Shown: positions 9,179 through 18,025, numbered from the stretch's first letter. The stretch is 64,000 nt of DNA from Microcaldota archaeon (GCA_018812715.1 JAHJCT010000027.1:1-64000), one strand, 5' to 3'. Program-made: numbers and translations. The notes: generated by a model from the letters alone, not told the origin.

Positions 9179-9934
9179 TTATCTCATTGCTACAGCAACA
9201 GTTGAAGTGGTTGTTGGTTCTGCTAAAACAACAACTCCGCCACGTAAAGTATCTCCATAATATGTGGCCCCAAACACTACGTATTCCCCACCACCAAGAC
9301 TTGTCAATACTCTTCCTTGCTGATCCACAGGAAGAACGTAAATATCAGTATAAGTTGTTTCAACGCCTCTTAACTCAAATGTCCCTGTTTCAAGTACAAT
9401 TCTAACTCTTTGTAGTTCCTGACCAGTGAATTCTTGTACAATTGCTGCGAATCCGTTTAAATCTAATCCTCTTACACCAACCACTACTCCTGGAGTTATT
9501 TCGACCGGAGCTCTGGTGCTTTCTCTTTCAGCTGGGAAAACAACATCTAATCCTTTATTATCTCCTTGAGAAGCCAAAGTAATAGTTATATCTACTTCAC
9601 CAGGAATAACTGCCGCAATTGAATATGTATGGTTATTATGAGATGCTGGGAAAAATTCATCCTCTCTATATCTTTCTGTTTCTCTATCCAATTCTCCTAA
9701 CGTTCTATTTAATCTAACAACAGTAAGATCAATTGTCCTTCCATTTATCACTACATCTTGTGCTCTAGCAATACCTGGAATAATCAAAGGAGCTCCAATT
9801 CCAAACGCTAAGCCTAAGGCAACTACTCCTGCCTCACCCACACGTTTAAATTTCCTTAAAATCTCTGAAGAATTAGTTTTACGGCTGGAAGTCTCTGGCC
9901 TTCGCATCGTATCTTTATGCGTTAACTCCTTCAT
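9179..9934 (-). CDS. secreted protein of unknown function
   Basis: 251 residues. An unusually long basic n-region of about 35 residues precedes a hydrophobic core (AGVVALGLAFGIGAPLIIPG) and an ARA-QD cleavage site near residue 59, so the mature protein starts with QDVVINGRTIDL. The mature part is beta-rich with many Val/Thr residues and only one lysine. The layout (long n-region, AxA-Q cleavage, QDV start) matches the genes at 359-1195 and 1183-2163. No family was recognised. A TATA-like element is present at 9966-9976 on the minus strand. Confidence 0.6.
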   Translation of the reverse strand: MKELTHKDTMRRPETSSRKTNSSEILRKFKRVGEAGVVALGLAFGIGAPLIIPGIARAQDVVINGRTIDLTVVRLNRTLGELDRETERYREDEFFPASHNNHTYSIAAVIPGEVDITITLASQGDNKGLDVVFPAERESTRAPVEITPGVVVGVRGLDLNGFAAIVQEFTGQELQRVRIVLETGTFELRGVETTYTDIYVLPVDQQGRVLTSLGGGEYVVFGATYYGDTLRGGVVVLAEPTTTSTVAVAMR

Positions 9935-10176
9935 GCTTCCACCCCATTTTTATTATGCCCAACCTTATATAAAAAGCTATCTTTTTTGTGAAAATTTACA
10001 CAATTGACGAAGTTTTTGATACTTTTAAACTTTAATCTAAAAAATTCTTCACAACATGCAATTTTAAAGTTATTGACTCTGCCATTGTTGTGTTTATCTT
10101 AGGTAAATTACCTCTAGGACAAATGGCTATGCGCATCAAATATTACTAATTACCAGAACTAGTTGATTTTGAAAAT
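9935..10176. other. 242-bp intergenic region
   Basis: It holds the promoter of the 9934 gene (TTTTTATATAAGG on the minus strand, about 9964-9977) and a 13-bp perfect dyad AGGTAAATTACCT at 10101-10113. Otherwise it is A+T-rich sequence with only very short open frames (the longest is a 17-codon minus-strand frame around 10070). No RNA gene was seen. Confidence 0.5.
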
Positions 10177-10932
10177 TTAGATTGTGAATCGCATCCCATC
10201 TTTTGCAGCTACAGTTCTTACTCCAGTTTCTTTCTCAATTTTTTGTGCCTGAGAGTTTGGCCCAACTCTCATCATCTTCATCCCCAAATGGGTTATTATG
10301 CATGTTTTTGGCTTTGCTTTTTTCACTATTTTAATCACTTCATCCGTCTTAAGATGCCCCAAATATTTGTCACTTTCAGGTTTTATACAATTCACTATAA
10401 GGCAATCACAGCCAGCAAAGTCTTCTCCCAAACTTTCCATATAATCAGTATCTGATATATGTCCTATCACCATTCCATCAATTTTCAGTTTAAAGCCAAA
10501 AGCAGTTTCTTCATCATGCTTCATTTCAATTATCTCTATCTCAAATGAGCCCTTCTCACTTTCAAATTTCTTTTTCTCTCTAAATTCAGCAGTATAAACA
10601 ACCCCTGCCTTGGATTTATGCCATTCACTAATACCATTTTCAATAGTTTTCCTACTGCCTATCAAAACCCCTCTTTTTTTGAGTGCATATCCAGTCATAC
10701 CCTCTATCATGGCCTCAATATCACTAACATGGTCTACATGATTATGCGTTACAATCACACAATCAAGTTTGAGTGGATCTTGTTTATATTTTACTGAAGC
10801 TACGAGGGCACCAGGCCCAGGATCAACTTGGATGTTTGCAGAATGAGAATTTATTCTAAATCCACCTGTTCCACGCACCTGTTTTATCAGATTTATTCTG
10901 CCCCCACCTGTACCCAGGAAAACTATTTCCAT
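10177..10932 (-). CDS. MBL-fold metallo-hydrolase
   Basis: 251 residues. It opens with MEIVFLGTGGGR and carries the signature THNHVDHVSD near residue 61 (HxHxDH), which binds the dinuclear metal centre of the metallo-beta-lactamase fold. Further metal ligands are likely in GHISDTDY and ITHLGMKM. The architecture resembles single-domain MBL proteins related to RNase Z/PhnP, but the His and loop features that define tRNA 3'-processing enzymes are not clear, so the substrate is unassigned. The start codon is 52 bp from that of enolase, divergent, around one central AT box. Confidence 0.8.
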   Translation of the reverse strand: MEIVFLGTGGGRINLIKQVRGTGGFRINSHSANIQVDPGPGALVASVKYKQDPLKLDCVIVTHNHVDHVSDIEAMIEGMTGYALKKRGVLIGSRKTIENGISEWHKSKAGVVYTAEFREKKKFESEKGSFEIEIIEMKHDEETAFGFKLKIDGMVIGHISDTDYMESLGEDFAGCDCLIVNCIKPESDKYLGHLKTDEVIKIVKKAKPKTCIITHLGMKMMRVGPNSQAQKIEKETGVRTVAAKDGMRFTI

Positions 10933-10949
10933 AATAGAAAATTAATAGG

Positions 10950-10961
10950 CAAATTAAATAA
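10950..10961. promoter_or_regulatory. shared bidirectional TATA box, MBL hydrolase / enolase
   Basis: The A/T tract AAATTAAATAAG lies midway between the ATG at 10932 (minus) and the ATG at 10984 (plus), about 26 bp from each. This is the distance expected between an archaeal TATA box and a leaderless start. No other TATA-like element is available within the 51 bp. Confidence 0.55.
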
Positions 10962-10983
10962 GGTTGACTTCGCAATAAATTTT

Positions 10984-12201
10984 ATGAGAATAACTGCTGT
11001 TTGGGCACGTGAGATACTTGACTCTAGAGGCAATCCAACTGTAGAGGTAGATATTGTTGCTGAGACTGTTTTTGCCAGTGCTGCAGCGCCTAGTGGTGCA
11101 TCTACAGGAAAACACGAAGCAGTTGAACTTCGTGATAAAAACAAGCGCTATCTTGGCAAAGGAGTATTAAATGCCGTAAATAATGTCAGAAGTGTTATAG
11201 CACCTGCACTTGTTGGTATGGAAATAACTGATCAGGAAGCAATAGATAGAAAACTCAGAGAGTTAGATGGTACAAAAGATAAGAGCCATCTTGGTGCAAA
11301 TGCAATGGTTGCAACGTCGATGGCTGCAATGAAGGCTGCAGCGGCATCACAAGGAAAGATGCTCCATGAATATCTTGGCGGCACTATATTGCCAAAACCA
11401 ATGTTCAATATACTGAATGGTGGGCTTCATGCAGGAAATGAATTAGCTATACAGGAATTTATGATTATTCCGGATGCAGATCAATTATCTGAATGCATTC
11501 GTATGGCTAGTGAAATATATCATGTACTAGGAAAACAACTAGTAAAAAAATATGGCAAATCTGCAAAAAATGTAGGTGATGAAGGTGGATACGCCCCTCC
11601 AATGAAAACTAGCAATGAAGCATGCGATGCTATAATGAAAGCCATAGAAGAAACAGGATACAAATGTTCACTTGCACTTGATGCAGCGGCCTCTTCTTTT
11701 TGCAATCCAAAAGGCCGTATCTACACAATAGATGGCCAAGAATTCAAAGAAGCAGAGTTCAAAGATTACTATTCACAGCTTGTAATGTCTTACCCAATAA
11801 GAAGTATTGAAGATCCATTTTATGAGGAGAGCTTTGGTGCATTTGCTGCATTAAAAGAAGATCTTCATGAAATTCAGATTGTAGGTGATGATTTAATTGT
11901 TACCAACGCCTCACGCCTAAAAGAGGCGATTTCAGAGAATTCTATTACTGCTCTTCTATTAAAAGTAAATCAAATAGGAACTGTTTCAGAAGCTTTAGAA
12001 GCAGTAAAAATATGTAAAGAGCATGATATTAACATTGTAGTGAGCCATCGATCTGGTGAAACAGAAGACTGTTTTATAGCTGATTTTTCAGTTGGTATTG
12101 ATGCCGGGCAAATCAAAACAGGCGCCCCAGCGAGAGGTGAAAGAACTGCAAAATACAATCAGCTGCTTCGTATAGAAGAGAGAATGCAGATGCAAGACTA
12201 A
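10984..12201 (+). CDS. eno: enolase (phosphopyruvate hydratase)
   Basis: 405 residues, glycolytic interconversion of 2-phosphoglycerate and phosphoenolpyruvate. The chosen start gives MRITAVWAREILDSRGNPT, the canonical N-terminus; upstream in-frame codons overlap the divergent gene and are not conserved-looking. Signature elements: DSRGNPTVEVD, SGASTG, GGLHAGN, the metal ligand region in SIEDPFYEE, GDDLIVTN, LLLKVNQIGT with the catalytic lysine, and SHRSGETED. The product supplies PEP, a substrate of the DAHP synthase encoded near 37.5 kb. Confidence 0.97.
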   Translation: MRITAVWAREILDSRGNPTVEVDIVAETVFASAAAPSGASTGKHEAVELRDKNKRYLGKGVLNAVNNVRSVIAPALVGMEITDQEAIDRKLRELDGTKDKSHLGANAMVATSMAAMKAAAASQGKMLHEYLGGTILPKPMFNILNGGLHAGNELAIQEFMIIPDADQLSECIRMASEIYHVLGKQLVKKYGKSAKNVGDEGGYAPPMKTSNEACDAIMKAIEETGYKCSLALDAAASSFCNPKGRIYTIDGQEFKEAEFKDYYSQLVMSYPIRSIEDPFYEESFGAFAALKEDLHEIQIVGDDLIVTNASRLKEAISENSITALLLKVNQIGTVSEALEAVKICKEHDINIVVSHRSGETEDCFIADFSVGIDAGQIKTGAPARGERTAKYNQLLRIEERMQMQD

Positions 12202-12247
12202 GGTTAAAAACTTACCTTCAATAACATTATAACAAAAGTGACCTATT

Positions 12248-13984
12248 ATGGCAGGAAGAAAATCCAACCCTACAGACGCTAAAACATATTACCAGATGGG
12301 CAATGAGTATTACGAAAAAGGGGATTATGACAAAGCAATAGAAAATTACAATATGGGAATCCTCCTAAATCCTGTTTTCTCTGAAGCATATTTCAATCGA
12401 GCACTTTCCTATTATCAGCTAAAGAATTTTGATAAATCAATATCTGATTATACAAAATCTGTAGAATTAGACCCTCAAAATCCTATTATTTATAATAATC
12501 GTGGTGATGCATTTTACCGCAAGCAGGATTTCCAGAGTGCCATCAAAGATTATGATAAAGCCATAAACCTTAATCCAAATTATCTCAAAGCATTCTACAA
12601 CCGCGGACTTTCATATGCTTCTGTAGAGGAATATGAAAAAGCAGTTGAAGATTTTACCAAAGTAATAAAACTAAAACCTGATTTTGCAGAGGCTTATCAT
12701 CTTCGTGGTCTTGCATATGAATATGCCGGGTCACTCTCCAATGCCGTAGTTGATTATGAAAAGGCATTAGAGCTCAACCCAGAACTTACTGAGGCAAAAA
12801 CACATTTGGAAAGTGCAAGGGCAAAAAAAGATCAGGAAGGCAAAGGCGGAAAAGAAGGTGGAACAGCTGACATAAAAATGCTTACCAAACCCAACATGAA
12901 CTTTGAAGATGTTGCTGGTATGGATAAGATGAAAGAAGAAATTCGTGAAGCAGTTGTTTATCCAATGATGAACCCTGATCTAGCACGTAAATACGGCAAA
13001 CTTGGAGGCGGTGGTATCTTGATGTATGGCCCTCCAGGTTGTGGAAAAACTTTCATAGTAAAAGCAGCAGCGGGTGAATGTGGTGCTGGTTTCATCAATG
13101 CCAAACTATCTGATCTTCTTGACATGTATGTAGGAAATACAGAGAAAAATATTCACAAAGTGTTCGAACTTGCCAGAAAAAATACACCATGCATTCTTTT
13201 CTTTGATGAAGTTGATGCTATTGGTGGAAGAAGAGATCAGGGAGAAGGAGCACAATACATGAAGATGGCCGTCAACCAGATGCTCTATGAAATGGACGGT
13301 GTTGAGGCAAACAATCAAAATGTTCTTATCATTGCAGCAACCAACGCACCATGGGATGTTGATCCTGCGTTAAGAAGATCTGGCCGTTTTAGTAAAACTA
13401 TTTACGTGCCTGAACCAGATTATTCTTCTCGTGTTGCAATATTCAAAATGCATGCAAAGAAAAGACCTCTTGCAAATTTTATCTCATTCCGCATTCTCGG
13501 TGTTGCTACAACTGGTTATGCTTCTGCAGATCATAAAGCCATAGTAGACGATGCCGCCACAATCCCCTGGAAAGAGGCATTTATGGGCATTGAGAAAAAA
13601 ATCGAAGGTTTTGTGAAAGGTGGCATGTCACGTGAAGAGGCAGAAGGTTTAGCTAAAAAACAGGTAAAACAAAGATCTCTTACTCTTGGTGATTTTGTTA
13701 AGGCGATTTCAAAGAAACGCTCTTCGCTTCCTCCATGGTATGAACAGGCCAAAAAGCAGATAGGTAAGCAGGAAGAGGTCACAATTATCGACGGAAAAGA
13801 GCACAAAAAAGTAACAGACAGTAAGATGGGAGCTGGTGAAAGAGATGCCTTCAAAGATCTCTTAGGAACAATAAACAACAGGAATCAATGGTATGTTAAA
13901 ATCTACTTGAATGCACTAAAGCTCATCGCCCTTACCTTCCTTAGAATCATTGTCTTTATTACTGAAAAAGGCAGAATAGTCTAA
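12248..13984 (+). CDS. TPR-AAA+ ATPase
   Basis: 578 residues. Residues about 10-185 are five to six TPR repeats (for example AIENYNMGILLNPVFSEAYF, AIKDYDKAINLNPNYLKAFY). After a Lys/Gly-rich linker a classical AAA module begins at NFEDVAGMDKMKEE: Walker A GPPGCGKT near residue 262, Walker B CILFFDEVDAIGG near residue 318, sensor-1 IIAATNAPWDVD, and SRH arginines in RRSGRF. The C-terminal tail ends with a hydrophobic segment (ALKLIALTFLRIIVFI) that may contact the membrane. The fold is close to Vps4/proteasomal AAA proteins. Remodelling of TPR-captured clients is a reasonable inference, but targets are unknown. Confidence 0.85.
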   Translation: MAGRKSNPTDAKTYYQMGNEYYEKGDYDKAIENYNMGILLNPVFSEAYFNRALSYYQLKNFDKSISDYTKSVELDPQNPIIYNNRGDAFYRKQDFQSAIKDYDKAINLNPNYLKAFYNRGLSYASVEEYEKAVEDFTKVIKLKPDFAEAYHLRGLAYEYAGSLSNAVVDYEKALELNPELTEAKTHLESARAKKDQEGKGGKEGGTADIKMLTKPNMNFEDVAGMDKMKEEIREAVVYPMMNPDLARKYGKLGGGGILMYGPPGCGKTFIVKAAAGECGAGFINAKLSDLLDMYVGNTEKNIHKVFELARKNTPCILFFDEVDAIGGRRDQGEGAQYMKMAVNQMLYEMDGVEANNQNVLIIAATNAPWDVDPALRRSGRFSKTIYVPEPDYSSRVAIFKMHAKKRPLANFISFRILGVATTGYASADHKAIVDDAATIPWKEAFMGIEKKIEGFVKGGMSREEAEGLAKKQVKQRSLTLGDFVKAISKKRSSLPPWYEQAKKQIGKQEEVTIIDGKEHKKVTDSKMGAGERDAFKDLLGTINNRNQWYVKIYLNALKLIALTFLRIIVFITEKGRIV

Positions 13985-13985
13985 T

Positions 13986-14129
13986 TTAACCTGATCTCGC
14001 CACTTCCGTTTTTTCTAATATTACATCAGTCGCGTTTGAACCAGGTAATGCTTCATTAAATAAAGCTCTACGACGAAAACGCGGCTCAGGTGACGAAATC
14101 AGGTTTTTAAGTATTATTTTTGAATCCAT
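13986..14129 (-). CDS. possible 47-residue protein (or structured RNA)
   Basis: A minus-strand open frame runs from the ATG at 14129 to the TAA at 13988-13986 and fills exactly the gap between the TPR-AAA+ stop and the pyrC start. It begins MDSKIILKNLISSPEPRF and has a protein-like composition with a basic RFRRRALF segment. A TATA-like TTTTTATAAC lies about 25 bp upstream on the same strand. Against this, the same DNA contains two nested inverted repeats (13988-13995 with 14098-14105, and 14028-14037 with 14077-14086), so a folded RNA is an alternative. No family was recognised. Confidence 0.4.
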   Translation of the reverse strand: MDSKIILKNLISSPEPRFRRRALFNEALPGSNATDVILEKTEVARSG

Positions 14130-14132
14130 TTC

Positions 14133-15320
14133 ATGAGTTTAGTTATAAAAAACGGTACAGCATTTATTAATGGCCATTTTGAGAAAAAAGATATTTGCAT
14201 AGAAGATGGCATCATCACCAATATTGGGTCTAATCTAAAAGCAGATGAAAAAATAAATGCAACTGACATGCTCGTTCTTCCTGGTTTGATCGATCCCCAT
14301 GTTCATCTAAGAGAGCCAGGACAAGAATACAAAGAGGATTTTGTTACTGGAGGCCGGGCAGCCATTGCTGGTGGGTTCACTACTGTTATTGACATGCCAA
14401 ATAACCTTCCACCCATCGTGACAAAAAAAAGATTTGAAGAAAAGGCAAAACTAGCTAAAAAGGCATTGTGTGATGTTCTTCTCCATTTTGGCGGTACTGA
14501 TAAAAACTTCGATGAAGTGAAGAAAGCAGATCCGCTTTCTCTCAAACTTTATCTTGCAAAAACCACTGGTGAAATGATGCTTCACAATCCTGATTCTCTT
14601 GAGCACCATTATGAAAACTTTCCTTCTAATCGGCCCATTGTTCTGCATGCATGTGGTGATTCTTCAGATCCAGAAACCAATGTCAAACAAAGTTGTGAAA
14701 AAACAGAACATGCGATTTCTTTGGCAAATAAAATGAAGCGCCATATCCACTTGGCACATGCATCAACAAAAAGTGAAGTTCTCATAGCTCAAAAATGCAA
14801 GACCTGCACCGTTGAAGTTGCCCCACATCATCTTTTCTTATCTGTAAGGGATGAATCGCGTCTTGGACCATTTGCAAAGGTCTACCCGCCTTTACGTTCA
14901 GAGCAAAAGAGAATCTATCTTTGGCAATCTCTTGAAATGGTTGACTGTATTGCTACTGACCATGCTCCTCATACAACTGAAGATAAAGAAAACGGAGCAG
15001 CGGGGCTTCCAGGCCTTGAGACAAGCCTCTCTCTTATGCTTACTGCCTGTGATCAAGGTCTTTTGGATAAAATTTGGGTTGTTCAGCGAATGAGTGAAAA
15101 TATTGTAGATATTTTTAATCTAAAGAAAAAAGGCAGGCTCAAGAAAGGTTATGCTGGAGATATCACCATTGTTGATCCTAAAAGAGAATGGGAAGTATGC
15201 GGTTCAGATCTCGAAACAAAATGTAAATGGTCTCCTTTTGAAGGAAAAAAACTAAAAGGGAAAGTCCATACCGTAATAAGGAATGGAAATCCCGTATATC
15301 TAGAGTATTGTTTTATTTGA
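14133..15320 (+). CDS. pyrC: dihydroorotase
   Basis: 395 residues, cyclising N-carbamoyl-aspartate to dihydroorotate in pyrimidine synthesis. The metal-binding DPHVHLREPGQEYKEDF (near residue 51) marks the amidohydrolase family and the PyrC/allantoinase group. Further ligands are HACG, HLAHAST and the Asp of ATDHAPHT near residue 275. GGFTTVIDMPN is the conserved segment after the metal site. Allantoinase is the main alternative; dihydroorotase is far more usual in archaea. The lysine carboxylation site seems to be replaced in the KLYLAK region, typical of some subclasses. It overlaps the convergent pilin gene by 8 bp. Confidence 0.88.
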   Translation: MSLVIKNGTAFINGHFEKKDICIEDGIITNIGSNLKADEKINATDMLVLPGLIDPHVHLREPGQEYKEDFVTGGRAAIAGGFTTVIDMPNNLPPIVTKKRFEEKAKLAKKALCDVLLHFGGTDKNFDEVKKADPLSLKLYLAKTTGEMMLHNPDSLEHHYENFPSNRPIVLHACGDSSDPETNVKQSCEKTEHAISLANKMKRHIHLAHASTKSEVLIAQKCKTCTVEVAPHHLFLSVRDESRLGPFAKVYPPLRSEQKRIYLWQSLEMVDCIATDHAPHTTEDKENGAAGLPGLETSLSLMLTACDQGLLDKIWVVQRMSENIVDIFNLKKKGRLKKGYAGDITIVDPKREWEVCGSDLETKCKWSPFEGKKLKGKVHTVIRNGNPVYLEYCFI

Positions 15321-15759
15321 TTTGTTCTACTGTTAGAGTGGCCCGGCCTCCTTCATATGTTGAAGTAACTTTGATTCTCATCCAGCCACCAGCAGCTGAT
15401 GAATCTGCCAATTCAACATCTGCTTCTAGAGGATATTTTATAACCTCAACAATCTCAGTTGATCCCTGCGGTGTTTCCAATTCTAGACTTATCTCCGAGC
15501 CACCGCCAGCATTGGTTATGCTTAATCTCTCCGTATTTTGTGGTATGAAAATGTCTGTTGTTACTGATGTATTCGTTCCAAGACTTCCAACAGAATTGGA
15601 AAGAGAAGCTATTCTTGAAACCGAAAGTTCTGCTTGATAAGATGCTATTTGCTGATTTGCATCGTTGGCCTTGAAATAAACAAGCACAAGTAGCGGAATG
15701 AATATCAGCAACACAAGTGCTACAATGACTAAAAGCTCAGTACTTACCTGTCCTTTCAT
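15313..15759 (-). CDS. class III signal-peptide pilin-like protein
   Basis: 148 residues. The N-terminus MKGQVSTELLVIVALVLL has the class III pattern (basic leader, Gly-Gln at the cleavage site, Glu at +5) followed by a single hydrophobic helix to about residue 28 and a beta-rich ectodomain rich in Ser/Thr and Glu. The product is probably processed by the archaeal prepilin peptidase and assembled in a pilus-like filament, or kept as a minor pilin. Its start overlaps the stop of the CBS-protein gene by ATGA, so the two are co-transcribed; that pairing has no obvious functional reason. Confidence 0.78.
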   Translation of the reverse strand: MKGQVSTELLVIVALVLLIFIPLLVLVYFKANDANQQIASYQAELSVSRIASLSNSVGSLGTNTSVTTDIFIPQNTERLSITNAGGGSEISLELETPQGSTEIVEVIKYPLEADVELADSSAAGGWMRIKVTSTYEGGRATLTVEQIK

Positions 15760-16877
15760 TTTTTACCCCTCCCATATTTTTTAGTACCACTATAACTAAT
15801 TGTACGAGGCTTGGCCTTACGCATCTCTTTTTTCTTCTTCAAAACTTTACTTAATTCTACTGCAAGTTCATCAACAGTTTCTTTGATAGTTGCGCGTTCT
15901 CCTTGAAGAGATACATGCCCCTCGTCAGTATCAAGATAAATGCTAACGTTAAATGCTTTCTTTCCTTCTTTTACATGTATTTTTGCATTTCTTATATTGA
16001 AACTTCCACTAAATTTATCTAAAATTTGGCCTATTTTTTCCTGTATTTTCTTATAGTATTTCATATTTTCTTCATCTAACCCTGAAACTCTTACCTCAAC
16101 ATTTTCCTCTAAAACATCCTTGATATACTTGAATATATCAAGTGCAGAAAGCACACCAACCGCTTTATTATCAGACATCACTACTAATGCTGAAACTTCC
16201 TTTTTTATCATCTTTTTTGCAGCATCTTCTATAGTTGTAGTTCTGTCAATTGTTGTTATGTCTGGTCTTACAAATCCAGACAAGTACATACTATCATAAT
16301 CAATTGGTTCAGATAAATGCACATCCTTTCTTCCACCAGCCAGATTATGCCTGTCCTTCCATGCACTTATATCAAAAGTAGAAACTAGACCGACCGGATA
16401 TTTGCCCCTTGTTACTACCAACCGTCTTACATTTCTTTTTTTGAGTTCGCTTTTGATGTCTGATATTTTCTTATTTTCCTCGATTGTGTAGACAGGAGCG
16501 CTCATAAGATCTTCTACATTTCCTTTCGGCATAATTCCCTCATGGACCATATCCTTGAGAAGCTCTACTCTCGTTGTTATTGCAATTGGTTTGTGATCTT
16601 CGTCCACCACTGGCAGTGCTTTGAAATGGCCATCAAGAAAATAGGCGACTCTCTCAGCTATATTCGCTGTTTTGACTATCACCGGCGGTTTCACAACAGC
16701 ATTTTCACACTTGATATTATATGATTTCTTGAATCCATCCGTCACACTTCTGTGATCTATCACTCCGTAATATTTTCCATTTTTTGTTATTATCACAGCA
16801 GGCATCTCGCTAAGATGAGACATTACTTTCGAAAGACTCTCAGAACCATCCAAAATTAAGGTATTTTTTAATTCCAT
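15756..16877 (-). CDS. four-CBS-domain protein with basic C-terminal extension
   Basis: 373 residues. Four CBS motifs form two Bateman modules over residues about 1-255 (for example AERVAYFLDGHFKALPVVDE, DIKSELKKRNVRRLVVTRGKYPVGLVSTFDI split across strands, SALVVMSDNKAVGVLSALDIF). These usually bind adenine nucleotides. Residues about 260-345 form a separate alpha/beta domain (KIHVKEGKKAFNVSIYL, then a long helix) that by eye resembles the S30AE/HPF ribosome-hibernation fold. The end is strongly basic (KKYGRGKK). A nucleotide-sensing, RNA- or ribosome-associated role is inferred. It is the first gene of a two-gene unit with the pilin gene. Confidence 0.75.
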   Translation of the reverse strand: MELKNTLILDGSESLSKVMSHLSEMPAVIITKNGKYYGVIDHRSVTDGFKKSYNIKCENAVVKPPVIVKTANIAERVAYFLDGHFKALPVVDEDHKPIAITTRVELLKDMVHEGIMPKGNVEDLMSAPVYTIEENKKISDIKSELKKRNVRRLVVTRGKYPVGLVSTFDISAWKDRHNLAGGRKDVHLSEPIDYDSMYLSGFVRPDITTIDRTTTIEDAAKKMIKKEVSALVVMSDNKAVGVLSALDIFKYIKDVLEENVEVRVSGLDEENMKYYKKIQEKIGQILDKFSGSFNIRNAKIHVKEGKKAFNVSIYLDTDEGHVSLQGERATIKETVDELAVELSKVLKKKKEMRKAKPRTISYSGTKKYGRGKK

Positions 16878-16952
16878 AACTACACATCCCTTCGTCTGTT
16901 TCCAACACTTTAGGCCTTAGGTAATTTAAAATAAATAGGTATAAAAACAATT

Positions 16953-17648
16953 ATGGCAGACCAGATGTTTCATTCCTTTAGTACACTAGAGACCATGGTG
17001 TCTAAGCCCACCTGGAAAGATATTCTCCTAGACCTTATGTCTTCAAACACTTTTGATCCCTGGAACATTGATTTGATCATAATTGCTGATGCTTTCATAA
17101 AAAAAGTAAGAGAAATGGAAAGCATGAATTTTGTTTTGCAAGCAAACGTCATCCTTGCTGCATCCATACTCCTAAAGTATAAAAGTAATTATCTGAGATA
17201 TTTTGGTACAGAACAATCAGAACTTCCAGATTTTATTCCAGATGAAGCAGACCCTGTTATTGCAGATGAGCTTCCTTCTCTTACGCTTTCTTCCCGCATT
17301 CCTCCAAAACGCCAGATAACCATAGATGAGCTCATTCACGAAATGGAGCGTGTGATAAAATACGAAGATATAGAACGCGTGCATGTTCCAAGAGGCTCTA
17401 TTGTCGAAACAATTGATCTAGAGCTTCCAGAACAGAATATAGAAAATGATATGCGGGATTTATTGGAAAAAATAAAAGAAAACACAGATGATGAAGGCTG
17501 GTCTCTTTTCTCAACCATTACCGATGGTTGTGATTTCCAGCAAACTGTTTACACTCTTCTGTGCCTTTTACATCTAGTCCAAACAGATTCAATTGATTTG
17601 AGACAAGATAAGATGTTTGGGGAGATTTTTATATATAATAAAAATTAA
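16953..17648 (+). CDS. scpA: segregation and condensation protein A (kleisin)
   Basis: 231 residues. The N-terminal helical domain has the ScpA signature: DPWNIDLIIIADAFIKKVREM followed by LQANVILAASILLKYKS. A Pro/Glu-rich linker and a winged-helix C-terminus (QTVYTLLCLLHLVQTDSIDL then FGEIFIY) complete the kleisin. The protein bridges the heads of SMC dimers in chromosome organisation. No smc gene lies in this window. An A/T box (ATTTAAAAT, about 16924) is 25 bp upstream of the ATG, consistent with a leaderless transcript. It overlaps sepF by 4 bp, tail to tail. Confidence 0.85.
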   Translation: MADQMFHSFSTLETMVSKPTWKDILLDLMSSNTFDPWNIDLIIIADAFIKKVREMESMNFVLQANVILAASILLKYKSNYLRYFGTEQSELPDFIPDEADPVIADELPSLTLSSRIPPKRQITIDELIHEMERVIKYEDIERVHVPRGSIVETIDLELPEQNIENDMRDLLEKIKENTDDEGWSLFSTITDGCDFQQTVYTLLCLLHLVQTDSIDLRQDKMFGEIFIYNKN

Positions 17649-18025
17649 GAAAGAGAATCGCCGCGCTTTGGTTTAGGCTTTGATTTTACTATTTTTACAT
17701 TTGTGGGCGTAAGAATAATTGTGTCATGACTCAAAAGAGCAATGTCACCATTTATCTTCCCAGTATGCATCTTCAACCTTGCCAAAATTTCCTTAAGCCT
17801 TTTTGGCTGTTTTGAAAGAGGTACAACATTTAGAATTATTATATTCTTTGATGCTAGCTCATTCAGTGCCAGTTCACCATCACCTTCGTTCCTTAGGTCA
17901 ACTCTCTTGACATAAAAGTCCGCTGGCGGGCTTACAACATCCCCTTCGGATTGCATTAGTTCTTCCAAATCAGGTACATCGCTCTCTTCACTTTTTCCAC
18001 CTAAAATTTTGTCAAACAGTCCCAT
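17645..18025 (-). CDS. sepF: cell division protein SepF, archaeal type
   Basis: 126 residues from the ATG at 18025, which has GGTGG 5 bp upstream; longer in-frame versions lack the conserved start. The N-terminus MGLFDKILGGKSEE is an amphipathic membrane-targeting helix followed by an acidic linker. The C-terminal domain (YVKRVDLRNEGDGELALNEL, NIIILNVVPLSKQP, INGDIALLSHDTIILTP) matches SepF, the membrane anchor of FtsZ in many archaea. It would tether the division ring at midcell. The tail is basic (KSKPKPKRGDSLS). Confidence 0.88.
   Translation of the reverse strand: MGLFDKILGGKSEESDVPDLEELMQSEGDVVSPPADFYVKRVDLRNEGDGELALNELASKNIIILNVVPLSKQPKRLKEILARLKMHTGKINGDIALLSHDTIILTPTNVKIVKSKPKPKRGDSLS

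Noticed and set aside
10101-10113. Perfect dyad AGGTAAATTACCT in the 9935-10176 gap
   Set aside because: Short arms, no second copy noticed and no promoter close enough to make it an operator; one such dyad is expected by chance in sequence this A+T-rich.
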